A DNA stretch of 64,000 nt from Sphingobacterium sp. ML3W (GCF_000747525.1 NZ_CP009278.1:5022001-5086000); one strand, 5' to 3'; shown: positions 8,521 to 17,552, counted from the stretch's first letter. The notes: generated by a model from the letters alone, not told the origin. Translations and numbers: made by a program.

Positions 8521-10530
8521 TTAAAAGAAAATGGATATCGCCATATCTATAATTTTAATTCCAACAAACGGAACTAAAACACCTCCGAGACCAAATATCA
8601 AAAGGTTCCGACGAAGCAATGCACTGGCACCTATAGGTTTGTAAGCGACACCTTTGAGTGCTAAAGGAATCAGCATCGGAATAATAATGGCATTGAAAAT
8701 AACAGCAGACAAAATTGCTGTTTCCGGACTGTGTAACTTCATAATATTCAAAGCCTGTAAAGCTGGAATTGCTGTGATAAACAAAGCCGGAATAATGGCG
8801 AAGTATTTAGCCACATCATTGGCAATACTAAATGTGGTAAGTGTTCCGCGCGTCATCAAAAGTTGCTTGCCAATTTCAACGATTTCTATAAGTTTGGTAG
8901 GGTCGTTATCTAAATCTACCATATTGCCTGCCTCTTTGGCTGCTTGTGTTCCACTGTTCATTGCTACACCTACATTAGCCTGAGCCAAAGCTGGTGCATC
9001 ATTGGTTCCGTCGCCCATCATAGCGACTAGTCTGCCTGCATCTTGTTCTTTCTTGATATAGTTCATCTTATCTTCAGGTTTTGCTTCTGCGATAAAATCA
9101 TCTACTCCAGCTTTTTCAGCAATAAATTTTGCTGTTAACGGATTATCTCCCGTTACCATTACCGTTTTGATACCCATTTTACGAAGGCGTTCAAATCGTT
9201 CATGAATACCTGGTTTAATGATATCTTGTAATTCTATAACACCTAAAGCAATCTCGTTTTCCGAAACTACCAATGGTGTTCCACCGTTTTGTGAAATAAC
9301 CTTGACTTTTTCTTCTACTTCAACAGGAAATATGTTTCCTGCCTGAATTACTAAATTTTTAATCGCATCTGTTGCTCCTTTACGAATTCGTTTTTGGCTA
9401 AAATCGATTCCAGAACTACGTGTTTCTGCTGTAAATTTTATAAACTTAGGATTATTGACCTCATAGCTCAGCGGATTAATACCTGCCAATTCTATAATAG
9501 ACTTACCTTCGGGTGTTTCATCAGACATTGAACTCAGAACAGCAGCTTTAATCAATCTCTTTTCATCAATTCCATCAGCTGTATAAAAATGTGTTGCTTT
9601 ACGATTTCCGATAGTGATTGTTCCTGTTTTATCAAGCAACAATACGTCAATATCTCCCGCTGTCTCTACAGCTTTCCCACTTTTAGTAATTACGTTGGCT
9701 CTCAAAGCTCTATCCATTCCGGCAATACCAATAGCTGAAAGCAAACCACCAATAGTAGTTGGTATCAAACAAACAAAGAGCGCGATATAGGATGCGATCG
9801 TGATGTTTACATTGGCGTAATCAGCAAACGGTTTCAGGGTAACACAAACGATTACAAATACTAATGTAAAGCCAGCTAATAAAATCGTCAATGCGATTTC
9901 GTTAGGTGTTTTTTGCCTAGAAGCTCCTTCTACCAATGCAATCATTTTATCTAAGAAACTTTGGCCCGGTTCGGTGGTTACTTTTACTACAATTTTATCC
10001 GATAACACTTTAGTACCACCAGTTACCGAACTTTTATCACCACCAGATTCTCTAATTACAGGAGCTGACTCCCCAGTAATCGCACTTTCATCAATGGTAG
10101 CCAAACCTTCGATAATTTCACCATCAGATGGAATGAGGTCTCCTGCTTCGCAAACGAAAATATCTCCTTTTTTCAATTGGGCGGACGATATAGTTTGGCC
10201 ATTCTGTAATCTTGCGGGAGTTTCTTCTCTCGTTTTACGTAAGCTATCTGCTTGAGCTTTTCCTCGAGCTTCTGCAATTGCTTCTGCAAAATTGGCAAAC
10301 AGTAAAGTCAATAATAAAACGATAAAAACCATAAAGTTATACCCAAAGCTACCTTGATTGTGTACACCCATCAGGGTCCATAGAGAAACAAATAACATAA
10401 CTAATGTTCCTATCCAAACTGTAAACATTACGGGATTTCGAAACATTGTTTTCGGATTAAGTTTCACAAAAGACTGTATCAAGGCCTCCTGAATCATATC
10501 TTTTTGAAACAATGATGTATTCTTGCTCAT
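8521..10530 (-). CDS. kdpB: Potassium-transporting P-type ATPase subunit B
   Basis: Catalytic subunit of the high-affinity KdpFABC pump in the inner membrane; ATP hydrolysis drives potassium uptake. The 669 residues show the P-type ATPase marks: TGESAPVIRESGGD, the phosphorylation site LLLDKTGTITIGN, the nucleotide-binding region with SMSDETPEGKSI, and the hinge MVTGDNPLTAKFIA with MMGDGTNDAPALAQANVG. Seven or so membrane segments flank these. It lies 11 bp after kdpA and 24 bp before kdpC, so the pump subunits are cotranscribed. Confidence 0.98.
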   Translation of the reverse strand: MSKNTSLFQKDMIQEALIQSFVKLNPKTMFRNPVMFTVWIGTLVMLFVSLWTLMGVHNQGSFGYNFMVFIVLLLTLLFANFAEAIAEARGKAQADSLRKTREETPARLQNGQTISSAQLKKGDIFVCEAGDLIPSDGEIIEGLATIDESAITGESAPVIRESGGDKSSVTGGTKVLSDKIVVKVTTEPGQSFLDKMIALVEGASRQKTPNEIALTILLAGFTLVFVIVCVTLKPFADYANVNITIASYIALFVCLIPTTIGGLLSAIGIAGMDRALRANVITKSGKAVETAGDIDVLLLDKTGTITIGNRKATHFYTADGIDEKRLIKAAVLSSMSDETPEGKSIIELAGINPLSYEVNNPKFIKFTAETRSSGIDFSQKRIRKGATDAIKNLVIQAGNIFPVEVEEKVKVISQNGGTPLVVSENEIALGVIELQDIIKPGIHERFERLRKMGIKTVMVTGDNPLTAKFIAEKAGVDDFIAEAKPEDKMNYIKKEQDAGRLVAMMGDGTNDAPALAQANVGVAMNSGTQAAKEAGNMVDLDNDPTKLIEIVEIGKQLLMTRGTLTTFSIANDVAKYFAIIPALFITAIPALQALNIMKLHSPETAILSAVIFNAIIIPMLIPLALKGVAYKPIGASALLRRNLLIFGLGGVLVPFVGIKIIDMAISIFF

Positions 10531-10541
10531 TTCTAATTTTT

Positions 10542-12230
10542 TTAATAAAGTGAAAAATATTCAGCTATAGGTCCTAAAGCCAATACCGGAAAGAATGCCA
10601 AAGCGGCAATAATAGCTATTACTACAAAAATAATTAACCCAAACGTTACGGTATCTGTTTTCAATGTTCCGTCGCCTTCAGGGATGTATTTCTTTCGTGC
10701 CAATAATCCTGCAATTGCTACTGGGCCAATAATAGGTAAGAATCGAGAAAGAATGAGTACAAATCCTGTACTGATATTCCACCAAAGTGTGTTATCTCCT
10801 AATCCTTCAAAACCACTACCATTGTTTGCCGATGATGACGTATATTCATAAAGCATTTCACTTAAACCGTGGAATCCAGGGTTATTTAGGGATTCTGTTG
10901 TATATTGTGGTAGTGAGGTAGCCAATGCTGTTCCTACTAAAATCAAGAAGGGATGCAGTAATGCAATAATCATTGCAATTTTCATTTCCCGGGCTTCCAC
11001 TTTTTTGCCTAAAAATTCTGGTGTTCTTCCTACCATTAATCCGCTGATAAATACAGCTAGTATAATGAAAACAAAGAAATTTAAAATTCCAACACCCACA
11101 CCTCCATAAAAAGAGTTGATCATCATAGCTAGCAGCTCGTTCATGCCTGACAATGGCATAGTACTATCATGCATTGAATTGACCGACCCTGTTGATATTA
11201 CAGTGGTCACAATACTCCAAAACCCAGATGCTGGTGCTCCTATTCTTATTTCCTTCCCCTCCATTGCCCCTAGAGAAATGTCTATCCCCATTGCTTCAAT
11301 TGCCGGGTTACCGCTCATTTCCATATTGATATTTGGTAGAGCAAGCATTAAGAAGCCAGCTGTCATTACGCCAAATATCATCCATGATAATTTTCTTCTT
11401 TTTATAAAATATCCGAATGCAAATATCATTGCTAATGGCACAATAAGCTGTGCTATCATTTCAACCATATTAGATAGGTAAGTGGGATTTTCAAATGGGT
11501 GTGCCGAGTTTACACCAAAGAATCCACCACCATTTGTCCCTACATGTTTAATAGAGACAAAAGCTGCGGCCGGTCCTCTGGAAACTTCTACCGTATCTCC
11601 TTGCAAAGTGATAATTGTATCCTTTCCTTCAAATGTCATTGGCGTTCCCTGGAAAGTCAAGATAATAGCTACAATAAACGACACAGGCAATAAGATTCGG
11701 GTACAAGACTTTACAAAATAATTATAGAAATTGCCCAAATAAGTTGCTGATTTATCCCTAAATGCTCTAAATACCACTACCGCAGCAGCCATTCCTGTTC
11801 CAGCACTTACAAATTGTAAGAACATCAACCAGAATTGGCCCAGATAACTCAGCCCCGATTCACCAGAATAGTGCTGCAGGTTGCAGTTTACCACGAAAGA
11901 AATGGTAGTATTAAATGCCAAATCTGCAGACATGCTTGGATTGTTGTCTGGATTTAATGGTAAACTTCCTTGAGTCATCAATATGAGCACACCTAGCAGG
12001 AACCAAACCATATTGATGGTTAATAATGCTGCCATCTGTTGTTTCCATGTCATTTCTATTTGCGGATTTATACCGCTGATTCTATAGAAAAATCTTTCCA
12101 AAGGGCTAAAGATATTGTCTAGAAGCATTTTTTCGCCAGCATAAACTTTTGCAATGTATTTCCCGAACGGTATTGCTAACAATATCGAGAGGGTGAACAT
12201 TACTATAATTCCTAAAATTTCTGTATTCAT
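10542..12230 (-). CDS. kdpA: Potassium-transporting ATPase subunit A
   Basis: Channel-like subunit of KdpFABC that binds potassium with four selectivity loops. The 562-residue protein is full length and nearly all membrane-embedded. Conserved stretches include FNTTISFVVNCNLQHYSGE (first selectivity loop), VGTNGGGFFGVNSAHPFENP (second), VSTGSVNSMHDSTMPLSGM-like residues in the third, and the region with SSSANNGSGFEGL in the fourth. It follows very small membrane-protein genes and precedes kdpB by 11 bp. Confidence 0.98.
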   Translation of the reverse strand: MNTEILGIIVMFTLSILLAIPFGKYIAKVYAGEKMLLDNIFSPLERFFYRISGINPQIEMTWKQQMAALLTINMVWFLLGVLILMTQGSLPLNPDNNPSMSADLAFNTTISFVVNCNLQHYSGESGLSYLGQFWLMFLQFVSAGTGMAAAVVVFRAFRDKSATYLGNFYNYFVKSCTRILLPVSFIVAIILTFQGTPMTFEGKDTIITLQGDTVEVSRGPAAAFVSIKHVGTNGGGFFGVNSAHPFENPTYLSNMVEMIAQLIVPLAMIFAFGYFIKRRKLSWMIFGVMTAGFLMLALPNINMEMSGNPAIEAMGIDISLGAMEGKEIRIGAPASGFWSIVTTVISTGSVNSMHDSTMPLSGMNELLAMMINSFYGGVGVGILNFFVFIILAVFISGLMVGRTPEFLGKKVEAREMKIAMIIALLHPFLILVGTALATSLPQYTTESLNNPGFHGLSEMLYEYTSSSANNGSGFEGLGDNTLWWNISTGFVLILSRFLPIIGPVAIAGLLARKKYIPEGDGTLKTDTVTFGLIIFVVIAIIAALAFFPVLALGPIAEYFSLY

Positions 12231-12259
12231 TTTTTTTAATTAAATATGGTTTTAAACAT

Positions 12260-12328
12260 CTATCCGAACGGACTGACCAATGCCAATACAATCAGGAATA
12301 CCAAAGCAATTCGGTTTACATTTTTCAT
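12260..12328 (-). CDS. Very small membrane peptide before kdpA, 22 residues
   Basis: ATG at 12328 opens a 22-residue frame: MKNVNRIALVFLIVLALVSP followed by FG. It is a single hydrophobic helix with two basic residues in front, about 30 bp before kdpA. Size, composition and position are like KdpF, but a better KdpF lies upstream at 12419-12496, so this may be a second accessory peptide of the pump. Function is inferred only from position. Confidence 0.5.
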   Translation of the reverse strand: MKNVNRIALVFLIVLALVSPFG

Positions 12329-12418
12329 TTATTATCTTTTTCATTTGTTGTATTTATGTTATTAGAATCTTTACTTTAATACATCAAATAGATAATTTGA
12401 GATAAAAAAGAGTATGTT

Positions 12419-12496
12419 TTAAAATTTCTCTGGTTTGAGCAATACGTAGCAGATGTAAACAAATACACCTATAGCTATTATGAATAATGCTGTCAT
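12419..12496 (-). CDS. kdpF: KdpF, small stabilising subunit of the Kdp pump, 25 residues
   Basis: A 25-residue frame, MTALFIIAIGVFVYICYVLL then KPEKF, with one membrane helix and the typical KPEKF ending of bacterial KdpF. Its ATG overlaps the stop of the upstream 127-residue gene by four bases (ATGA), which argues for translational coupling. KdpF stabilises the KdpABC complex and is often left out of annotations because of its size. Confidence 0.9.
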   Translation of the reverse strand: MTALFIIAIGVFVYICYVLLKPEKF

Positions 12497-12876
12497 AGAC
12501 TTATTTTTTGTATTAAACAATTTGTATTCTGAAGCTGGTAAACATTCTTTAAGTTCTTAGGAATGGATTGATACATATAAATCCATTGTTCTGCGGTACA
12601 TCGCTTTTTCATTCCTTCAAAAGAGCGAACGAACAAATTCTCAATGATATACCTTACATATTCATTTCCCCTTCTGTATAGCCAACCGATAAGCTTAAGC
12701 TTTAACCCAATTTTCTCTATCTGTCCTGTGGAAAGTAACAGATTAATATGGTTGACGATTGCCTGAAATACGCCTGCAAAATTTTTATGGGCAGACAATT
12801 TATGTATTTCCTCTTTAATTTCCACATACTGAATTTCTAAGTAATCGCTTGCCTTTTTCTCGTTTATTCTTTCCAT
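12493..12876 (-). CDS. Conserved kdp-linked soluble protein (DUF7674-like), 127 residues
   Basis: Soluble, helix-rich protein without signal or membrane segment. It is a distant paralogue of the gene just upstream: both have a GN(E/Q)Y(V/T)R..IEN core (here RRGNEYVRYIIENLFVRSFE). Start and stop overlap its neighbours (TAATG with the upstream gene, ATGA with kdpF), so it is translated as part of the kdp operon. Small proteins like these recur ahead of kdp genes in Bacteroidota and I believe they are called DUF7674, but this is from memory. A regulatory role is possible; nothing in the sequence proves it. Confidence 0.75.
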   Translation of the reverse strand: MERINEKKASDYLEIQYVEIKEEIHKLSAHKNFAGVFQAIVNHINLLLSTGQIEKIGLKLKLIGWLYRRGNEYVRYIIENLFVRSFEGMKKRCTAEQWIYMYQSIPKNLKNVYQLQNTNCLIQKISL

Positions 12877-13235
12877 TAGTTCTCTAAAATTGTTTTTATA
12901 TATCCTTTTCTTAATTCAACAGGAAATAGCTCCAAATGCTTTTTAAGGCTCCCTGGACTTTCTTCAAAAGACAATGCCGTTAAAAACTCATTTTCAATCG
13001 CATTTCGTGTATATTGGTTACCTTCCTGATAGAGAAGGTTAACCACCTTTGCAATTTCCTGTACACGCTCCATTTCGGTTACCGAGCCTGAGTAAATTTT
13101 TTGAAGACATATATCTACCAACCTGTTAAGTATTAGATCGTTTGCTACTGTATCTTCTTCATGTTCAATCTTCGCAATAGGATCAGCAGCTTCAGGAGTC
13201 CATTGACGAATGGTATTGATGATTTTTGTTTTCAT
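12876..13235 (-). CDS. Conserved kdp-linked soluble protein (DUF7674-like), 119 residues
   Basis: Helix-rich soluble protein starting MKTKIINTIRQWTPEAADP. An upstream in-frame ATG at 13286 would give 17 more residues, but it lies inside the 27-residue membrane peptide gene (13243-13326). The ATG at 13235, eight bases after that gene's stop, fits better. The core YQEGNQYTRNAIENEFLTAL matches the neighbouring 127-residue paralogue. The stop shares a base with the next start (TAATG). Its role in potassium uptake or sensing is unknown. Confidence 0.75.
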   Translation of the reverse strand: MKTKIINTIRQWTPEAADPIAKIEHEEDTVANDLILNRLVDICLQKIYSGSVTEMERVQEIAKVVNLLYQEGNQYTRNAIENEFLTALSFEESPGSLKKHLELFPVELRKGYIKTILEN

Positions 13236-13242
13236 TTTCCGA

Positions 13243-13326
13243 TTAGATTTTTTCAAAGAAATCAATTGACTTAAAAAACAGACCAAAGCAGGCTAAACCT
13301 GCCAATACTAAAATTATTGTTATCAT
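13243..13326 (-). CDS. Very small membrane peptide at the head of the kdp operon, 27 residues
   Basis: ATG at 13326 opens MITIILVLAGLACFGLFFKS followed by IDFFEKI and a stop. One hydrophobic helix with a short charged tail. It sits at the head of the kdp run, eight bases before the 119-residue gene. I infer a real small membrane protein because the frame is clean and its coordinates settle the start of the next gene. It could be a pump-associated peptide similar in size to KdpF. Confidence 0.6.
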   Translation of the reverse strand: MITIILVLAGLACFGLFFKSIDFFEKI

Positions 13327-13331
13327 TTTTT

Positions 13332-13481
13332 TTAAAAATTTATGATTATACCACACTTATTTATTTCATAATTGCTCCGAAAATCAATACCAATACAGAA
13401 AGCAACAACGGGATGATTTAAGTCAATTTGAAAACGAAGGAGGTCTTTATGAGGTTTCCATTTTATGTTTTGTTGTTTCAT
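13332..13481 (-). other. Possible small reading frame(s) upstream of the kdp peptides
   Basis: Two overlapping readings are open. One starts at ATG 13481 and gives a 49-residue soluble peptide (MKQQNIKWKPHKDLLRF...). Another frame, ending at 13361, gives a hydrophobic stretch IIPLLLSVLVLIFGAIMK but has no ATG. The second looks like a membrane peptide whose start was lost. The kdp promoter should also lie here or just upstream. Confidence 0.3.
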
Positions 13482-13738
13482 TTTAAATACTATTTGTTAT
13501 CTTAAATGCCAAATGGCATACCGCTATTAAAACAAAACACACAAAACACTTACAATCAACCACATATAACTTACTCATGCTTTATAACAAACAAAAACCG
13601 CTATCAAAATGATAGGGTTCTTCTCATAATGAGTAGATTATAATCATGGTTTATATTAGTCTATTGTGCGATATGGTGTAACATGGAATTGCTACATTTG
13701 GGCAGACAGAGAGTTAATTATATATCTTAACAAAAATT

Positions 13739-14212
13739 ATGTCACGAGAAAGAAAAGCATACCCGAAGGAGTTTAAACCGATGAGTGTTGAACTGAGTAA
13801 TACCCGGAGTGATATTGGTGCCTTGTCCAAATAATTGGACATAAAACCCTCGTTATTATACATTTGACGAAAAGAGTTTTCTAAAAGGTAGACCTCCAGC
13901 TTCCCCGGTAACGGAAAATTAATTTTGAGCGCAGCGGAACAAGAACTAGCTCAATTAAAAAAAGAGCTTCGGGAAACGCAAATGGAACGCGATATTTTAA
14001 ACTATCTCGATACGTGATATATGGGACGTATCAAAAAAGGCTGTAGGCATTTTCTCCAAGAACGACAGTAAATATTCGGGTTCATAAAGAATCACCGTTC
14101 GATGTTTCCTGTCGGGAAAGTGTGTTATGTGTTTAAAGTCAGCAGATGTGAATTTTACACTTGGTTGAACAGAGCCAATGCCAGCATTAAAGCAGATGTA
14201 ATTGGATAAAAT
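13739..14212 (+). pseudogene. Decayed IS3-family OrfA and N-terminal OrfB
   Basis: Starts MSRERKAYPKEFKPMSVELS, the N-terminus of an IS3-type OrfA, then breaks. Further fragments in shifting frames read EQELAQLKKELRETQMERDI (OrfA leucine-zipper end), FSKNDSKYSGFIKNHRSMFPV-like residues and FKVSRCEFYTWLNRANASIK, the first part of OrfB. At least three frame changes and missing blocks make it dead. It holds the 5' half of such an element, while the relic at 6055-6775 holds the 3' half. The two lie on opposite strands, so they are not simply one element split by the kdp genes. Confidence 0.85.
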
Positions 14213-15069
14213 TTAGTTACGAAAAAAGGTTTAGTAATCTTTCTTTTCATAATCTTATGATATAATTGTGTTTGGTTTATATTATGACTTGAAGTCATTG
14301 TGACACAAACTACGGAAAAAAAATCAAATAAAAAGACCCTAATAAACGCAATCGATTGTGTTTATTTTTATTTTGACAAAAAGGAGGTTTAGGTATTTCA
14401 TCCTTGGACCTTCTATTAGGAAGGATACCCATTTGGACCAGCTCACTTTTAGAGTACCCAAGAACAGGTGATATGGCTATGTTCACGATTCTTCCTACAC
14501 CAAGTCCACCTATCACCATAAGACGAGGCAAATTTCAATTTTTACCGGTGCATTTTTATAACATATTTTCCTACTCAAAGATTAGGCATTTTTCTATCTT
14601 TCAGAGTTGTTATGCTACTAATGGTGAAAAAAATAGTTATTTTTGGCATGACAATTACATTACAATTTATGGACAACAGGCTCAGGGACGTTTTTTTTTC
14701 AATTAGTGCGCATCGGATTATGGAACAAGGGATCACTCTATTCCTTATCCTGAAGAAAAGGATGCCGACTGGATGATGGATGAAATCTGGTATTCCGAAA
14801 ATTTTGGCCAGCATGATGCTCGTTTCGAGGGTGGTAAGACTTCAGTTATTTCCGTACATCCTGAAGGGGGCCATAGACTATGGGCCAATTTTAAACGTTA
14901 CTTTAAGTATGCACCGCAAGAAGTGCTTCTATTTCCTATCGTACATACCTATTCAAAATTTTTAGGCATCGATAAGGATTAGCTATAAATAGCAACGCAT
15001 AATATAAAACAAACAATATTCAACTTTTGTTAATCAATCAACTTTCTATACATACAAGCAATTAAAACT
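14213..15069 (+). pseudogene. Probable gene relic upstream of gldL; otherwise non-coding
   Basis: A plus-strand frame reads SYFWHDNYITIYGQQAQGRF, meets a stop (about 14704-14706), and continues CASDYGTRDHSIPYPEEKD, DEIWYSENFGQHDARFEGG, ISVHPEGGHRLWANFKRYFK and LGIDKD to a stop at 14982. The protein-like wording after the stop suggests the C-terminal part of a broken gene; I do not recognise the family and it does not look like GldK. The first part (14213-14400) shows nothing. The gldL promoter should lie in 14983-15069. Confidence 0.45.
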
Positions 15070-15882
15070 ATGAGCAAAAGAAAAGACAATTCAAGATGGC
15101 TAAATGTCGCTATTTCTTGGGGGGCGAGTATCGTCATCATCGGGGTACTATTCAAAATATTACACATAGGAGGTTCCTATGCCAACTACATGATCGGTAT
15201 TGGTCTAGGCGTAGAGGCATTTCTCTTCTTCCTGATGGGATTCAATCCTCCTCCGCAAGAACCAGATTGGAGTCGTGTTTATCCGGAATTGGACGATAAT
15301 TTTACAGGTGAGCGCCCTGTCCGTGGCGCAGCAGTTGTCAACCAACAAGCAGGTCCATCAGCAACTGTAGCGTTAGATAAAATGTTTGCTGATGCAAATA
15401 TAGAACCCGCATCGATTGAAAATCTAGGTAGAGGCTTACGTGACTTTAGTGAAAAGATGTCAGCCATCAATAAGATTTCAGATGTATCGCTGGCGACAGA
15501 AGATTTCACTCAAAAGCTAAAATTGGCGACTTCAAAATTCGACCACATGAGCCAAGCGTTTGAAAAAGCATCTGCTAATTTGGTTCAAATGTCCAACTCT
15601 TCAGCCGATACGACAAGTTACCATGATCAGGTTCAAAAACTGACCGGCAATTTGCAACAGTTGAACGGGATGTACGAGCGTGAGCTTCAAGACTCTGCTT
15701 CACACCTCAAATCCATGAATCAGTTTTATGAAAATTTAAGTTATACGATGCAAAACTTCAACGAATCTTTGGACGATTCCAAGGCATTTAAAGAAGAAGT
15801 GGGCAAGCTTGCAAAAAACCTAAACGCATTGAATGCGATTTATGGCAATATGTTAAGTGCCATGAACCAACCTCGAGTATAA
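15070..15882 (+). CDS. gldL: GldL-type proton-motor subunit of gliding/type 9 secretion
   Basis: GldL forms, with GldM, the inner-membrane proton-driven motor of the type 9 secretion and gliding machinery. The 270-residue protein has two membrane segments near the N-terminus (WLNVAISWGASIVIIGVLFK and NYMIGIGLGVEAFLFFLMGF), with the conserved glutamate of GldL in the second (GLGVEAFLF). A long helical coiled-coil-rich cytoplasmic part follows and ends LNAIYGNMLSAM. gldM follows after 30 bp. Confidence 0.93.
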   Translation: MSKRKDNSRWLNVAISWGASIVIIGVLFKILHIGGSYANYMIGIGLGVEAFLFFLMGFNPPPQEPDWSRVYPELDDNFTGERPVRGAAVVNQQAGPSATVALDKMFADANIEPASIENLGRGLRDFSEKMSAINKISDVSLATEDFTQKLKLATSKFDHMSQAFEKASANLVQMSNSSADTTSYHDQVQKLTGNLQQLNGMYERELQDSASHLKSMNQFYENLSYTMQNFNESLDDSKAFKEEVGKLAKNLNALNAIYGNMLSAMNQPRV

Positions 15883-15912
15883 TTCATCCTTGTATAATTT
15901 AATTCAACAAAA

Positions 15913-17445
15913 ATGGCATTAGGAAGAGAAACTCCAAGACAAAGAATGATTAGCATTCTTTATCTGGTATTACTGGCGCTACTGGCGCTGAATGTACCCG
16001 ATACCATCTTGGATGCATTTAAAAACATCAACAATAGCCTGGAAACTTCCCGGTCGAATGTCAACAATGCGGTGCAGCAATTGTTTACGTCATTTGAAAA
16101 CACCAAACTGAAGGAAGAACCAGCACGCGCAAAGCCGATATACGATAAAGCAAAACAGGCACAGGCCATCATTGGCGACCTGAATACCTATATCAATAGC
16201 CTGAAAGAGGAATTGTCCAAACAAGGTGGCGGTTACGACAGCGAAACCGGAGATCTAGTGATGCGGGAGAACGAAGACATCTCTCCGAACCTCATGATCA
16301 ACGAGAAAAAGGGCCTTGTTCTGAAAGACAAGATCAATGAAACCCGCACCAAACTGCTTACACTTCTAGGCCCTGAAGGACAAAAAAGCGTTTCCTTTTC
16401 GCTTGATGCATCGGATCCTGAAAAAGCATTAAATGGGAAGAAAACCTGGGAAGAAATCAATTTCGGTAATGGTACGCCGCTAACGGCAGCGATGACCATC
16501 CTTACAAAAATACAGACAGACGCACAAAATGCGGAATCAGATGTTGTAAAATTGATCTTGGGTAAAATGGATCAAGCAATTGTTAACCTGGATAAGTTTG
16601 CGGCAGTTGCGGTTGCCCCAACTTCGTATTTAGTACAAGGACAACCCTATAAAGCTGAAGTATTCTTAACCGCATCCGACTCAAAGTCACAACCAGCGAT
16701 CAGTGTGAATGGATCGGCATTACAAATTGTCGACGGTAAAGGAGTCTACACGGTACCAACGAATAAAGAAGGTATATTTTCTTGGACAGGAGTTGTACAG
16801 GTCAAACAAACTGATGGCTCTATGAAAGAGTATCGTACGACCACACAGACCTATCAGGTAGCGCGGCCATCGGCGGTGGTATCACCAGACAAGATGAATG
16901 TCTTGTATATCGGTGTAGACAATCCACTTTCAGTTTCGGCTGCAGGTACGCCTACAGATAAAGTAAAAGTGAACATAACAGGCGGTAGCCTTTCAGGTTC
17001 GGGCGGTAAATATAACGCACGAGTTTCATCACCAGGAACAGCACGTATCACTATTGCTGCTGAAGTAGCACCAGGAAAAATGCAGACGTTGAGTACGACC
17101 GAATTCCGTGTAAAACGCATTCCAGATCCTATCGCTAAGTTTGCAGGTAAAACAGGCGGTAATATGGCAACTGTAGCCCTTAAAGCTCAAAATGCCGTAT
17201 TTGCCACTCTGGAGAACTTTGATTTTGACGCTAAATTTAAGGTTACCAAATTTACGATGATATTGGCTAAGCCCCGCGCTGATGCCGTTGTCTTATCGAC
17301 CTCTGGCAACCAATTGAGCTCAAGTATGGCATCAGCGCTGAACGCCATCGTACCCGGCACACGTGTTATATTCGATAACATCGTCGCTGTAGGTCCTGAT
17401 GGCACATCGCGACAACTGAATGCAATCGCATTGACAGCGAACTAA
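15913..17445 (+). CDS. gldM: GldM-type motor subunit of gliding/type 9 secretion
   Basis: GldM spans the inner membrane once and reaches through the periplasm to the GldK/GldN ring, passing on the torque of GldL. The 510 residues are near full length: an N-terminal membrane helix (RMISILYLVLLALLALNVPD), the helical D1 domain (residues about 40-220), then Ig-like domains D2-D4 with PTSYLVQGQPYKAEVFLTAS and PDKMNVLYIGVDNPLSVSAA. The last 34 bp of the gene region recur at 18312-18345. No gldK is found upstream and no gldN downstream in this window, which is unusual for the cluster. Confidence 0.93.
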   Translation: MALGRETPRQRMISILYLVLLALLALNVPDTILDAFKNINNSLETSRSNVNNAVQQLFTSFENTKLKEEPARAKPIYDKAKQAQAIIGDLNTYINSLKEELSKQGGGYDSETGDLVMRENEDISPNLMINEKKGLVLKDKINETRTKLLTLLGPEGQKSVSFSLDASDPEKALNGKKTWEEINFGNGTPLTAAMTILTKIQTDAQNAESDVVKLILGKMDQAIVNLDKFAAVAVAPTSYLVQGQPYKAEVFLTASDSKSQPAISVNGSALQIVDGKGVYTVPTNKEGIFSWTGVVQVKQTDGSMKEYRTTTQTYQVARPSAVVSPDKMNVLYIGVDNPLSVSAAGTPTDKVKVNITGGSLSGSGGKYNARVSSPGTARITIAAEVAPGKMQTLSTTEFRVKRIPDPIAKFAGKTGGNMATVALKAQNAVFATLENFDFDAKFKVTKFTMILAKPRADAVVLSTSGNQLSSSMASALNAIVPGTRVIFDNIVAVGPDGTSRQLNAIALTAN

Positions 17446-17446
17446 T
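17413..17446 (+). repeat. 34-bp direct repeat, copy at the gldM 3' end
   Basis: The end of gldM (CAACTGAATGCAATCGCATT...GCGAACTAAT) occurs again without change at 18312-18345, beyond the HigBA pair. The two copies bracket the palindrome and the toxin-antitoxin genes, like the target-site duplication or att sites of a small integrated element. Confidence 0.85.
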
Positions 17447-17457
17447 TTAGTTCATCC

Positions 17458-17511
17458 AATTCGTTTCTAATTTGATAGTATCATATGATACTATCAAATT
17501 AGAAACGAATT
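17458..17511. repeat. 54-bp perfect palindrome after gldM
   Basis: Positions 17458-17511 are identical to their own reverse complement, centred on CATATG, with core TAGTATCATATGATACTA. The same core, with one mismatched pair, lies at 20385-20410 directly before the fic start. Such a long perfect palindrome would form a cruciform or an RNA hairpin. A protein-binding site shared by both modules, or a recombination site, is possible. Confidence 0.85.
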
Positions 17512-17513
17512 CA

Positions 17514-17552
17514 AAAAAAGCGTGTAACGGTAAAACAGTTACACGCTTTTTT
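17514..17552. terminator. Rho-independent terminator shared by gldM and the TA pair
   Basis: AAAAAAGCGTGTAAC and GTTACACGCTTTTTT around a nine-base loop, symmetrical enough to act on both strands. It ends gldM from the left and could end the minus-strand HigBA transcript from the right. Confidence 0.85.

Noticed and set aside
13243..13286. Longer start (13286) for the 119-residue kdp-linked protein
   Set aside because: The extra codons lie inside a separate 27-residue membrane peptide gene in another frame.
14310..14531. 73-residue minus-strand frame starting MPRLMVIGGLGVGRIVNI
   Set aside because: Tempting because of the glycine-rich start, but it overlaps a plus-strand relic frame and has no neighbour or family support.
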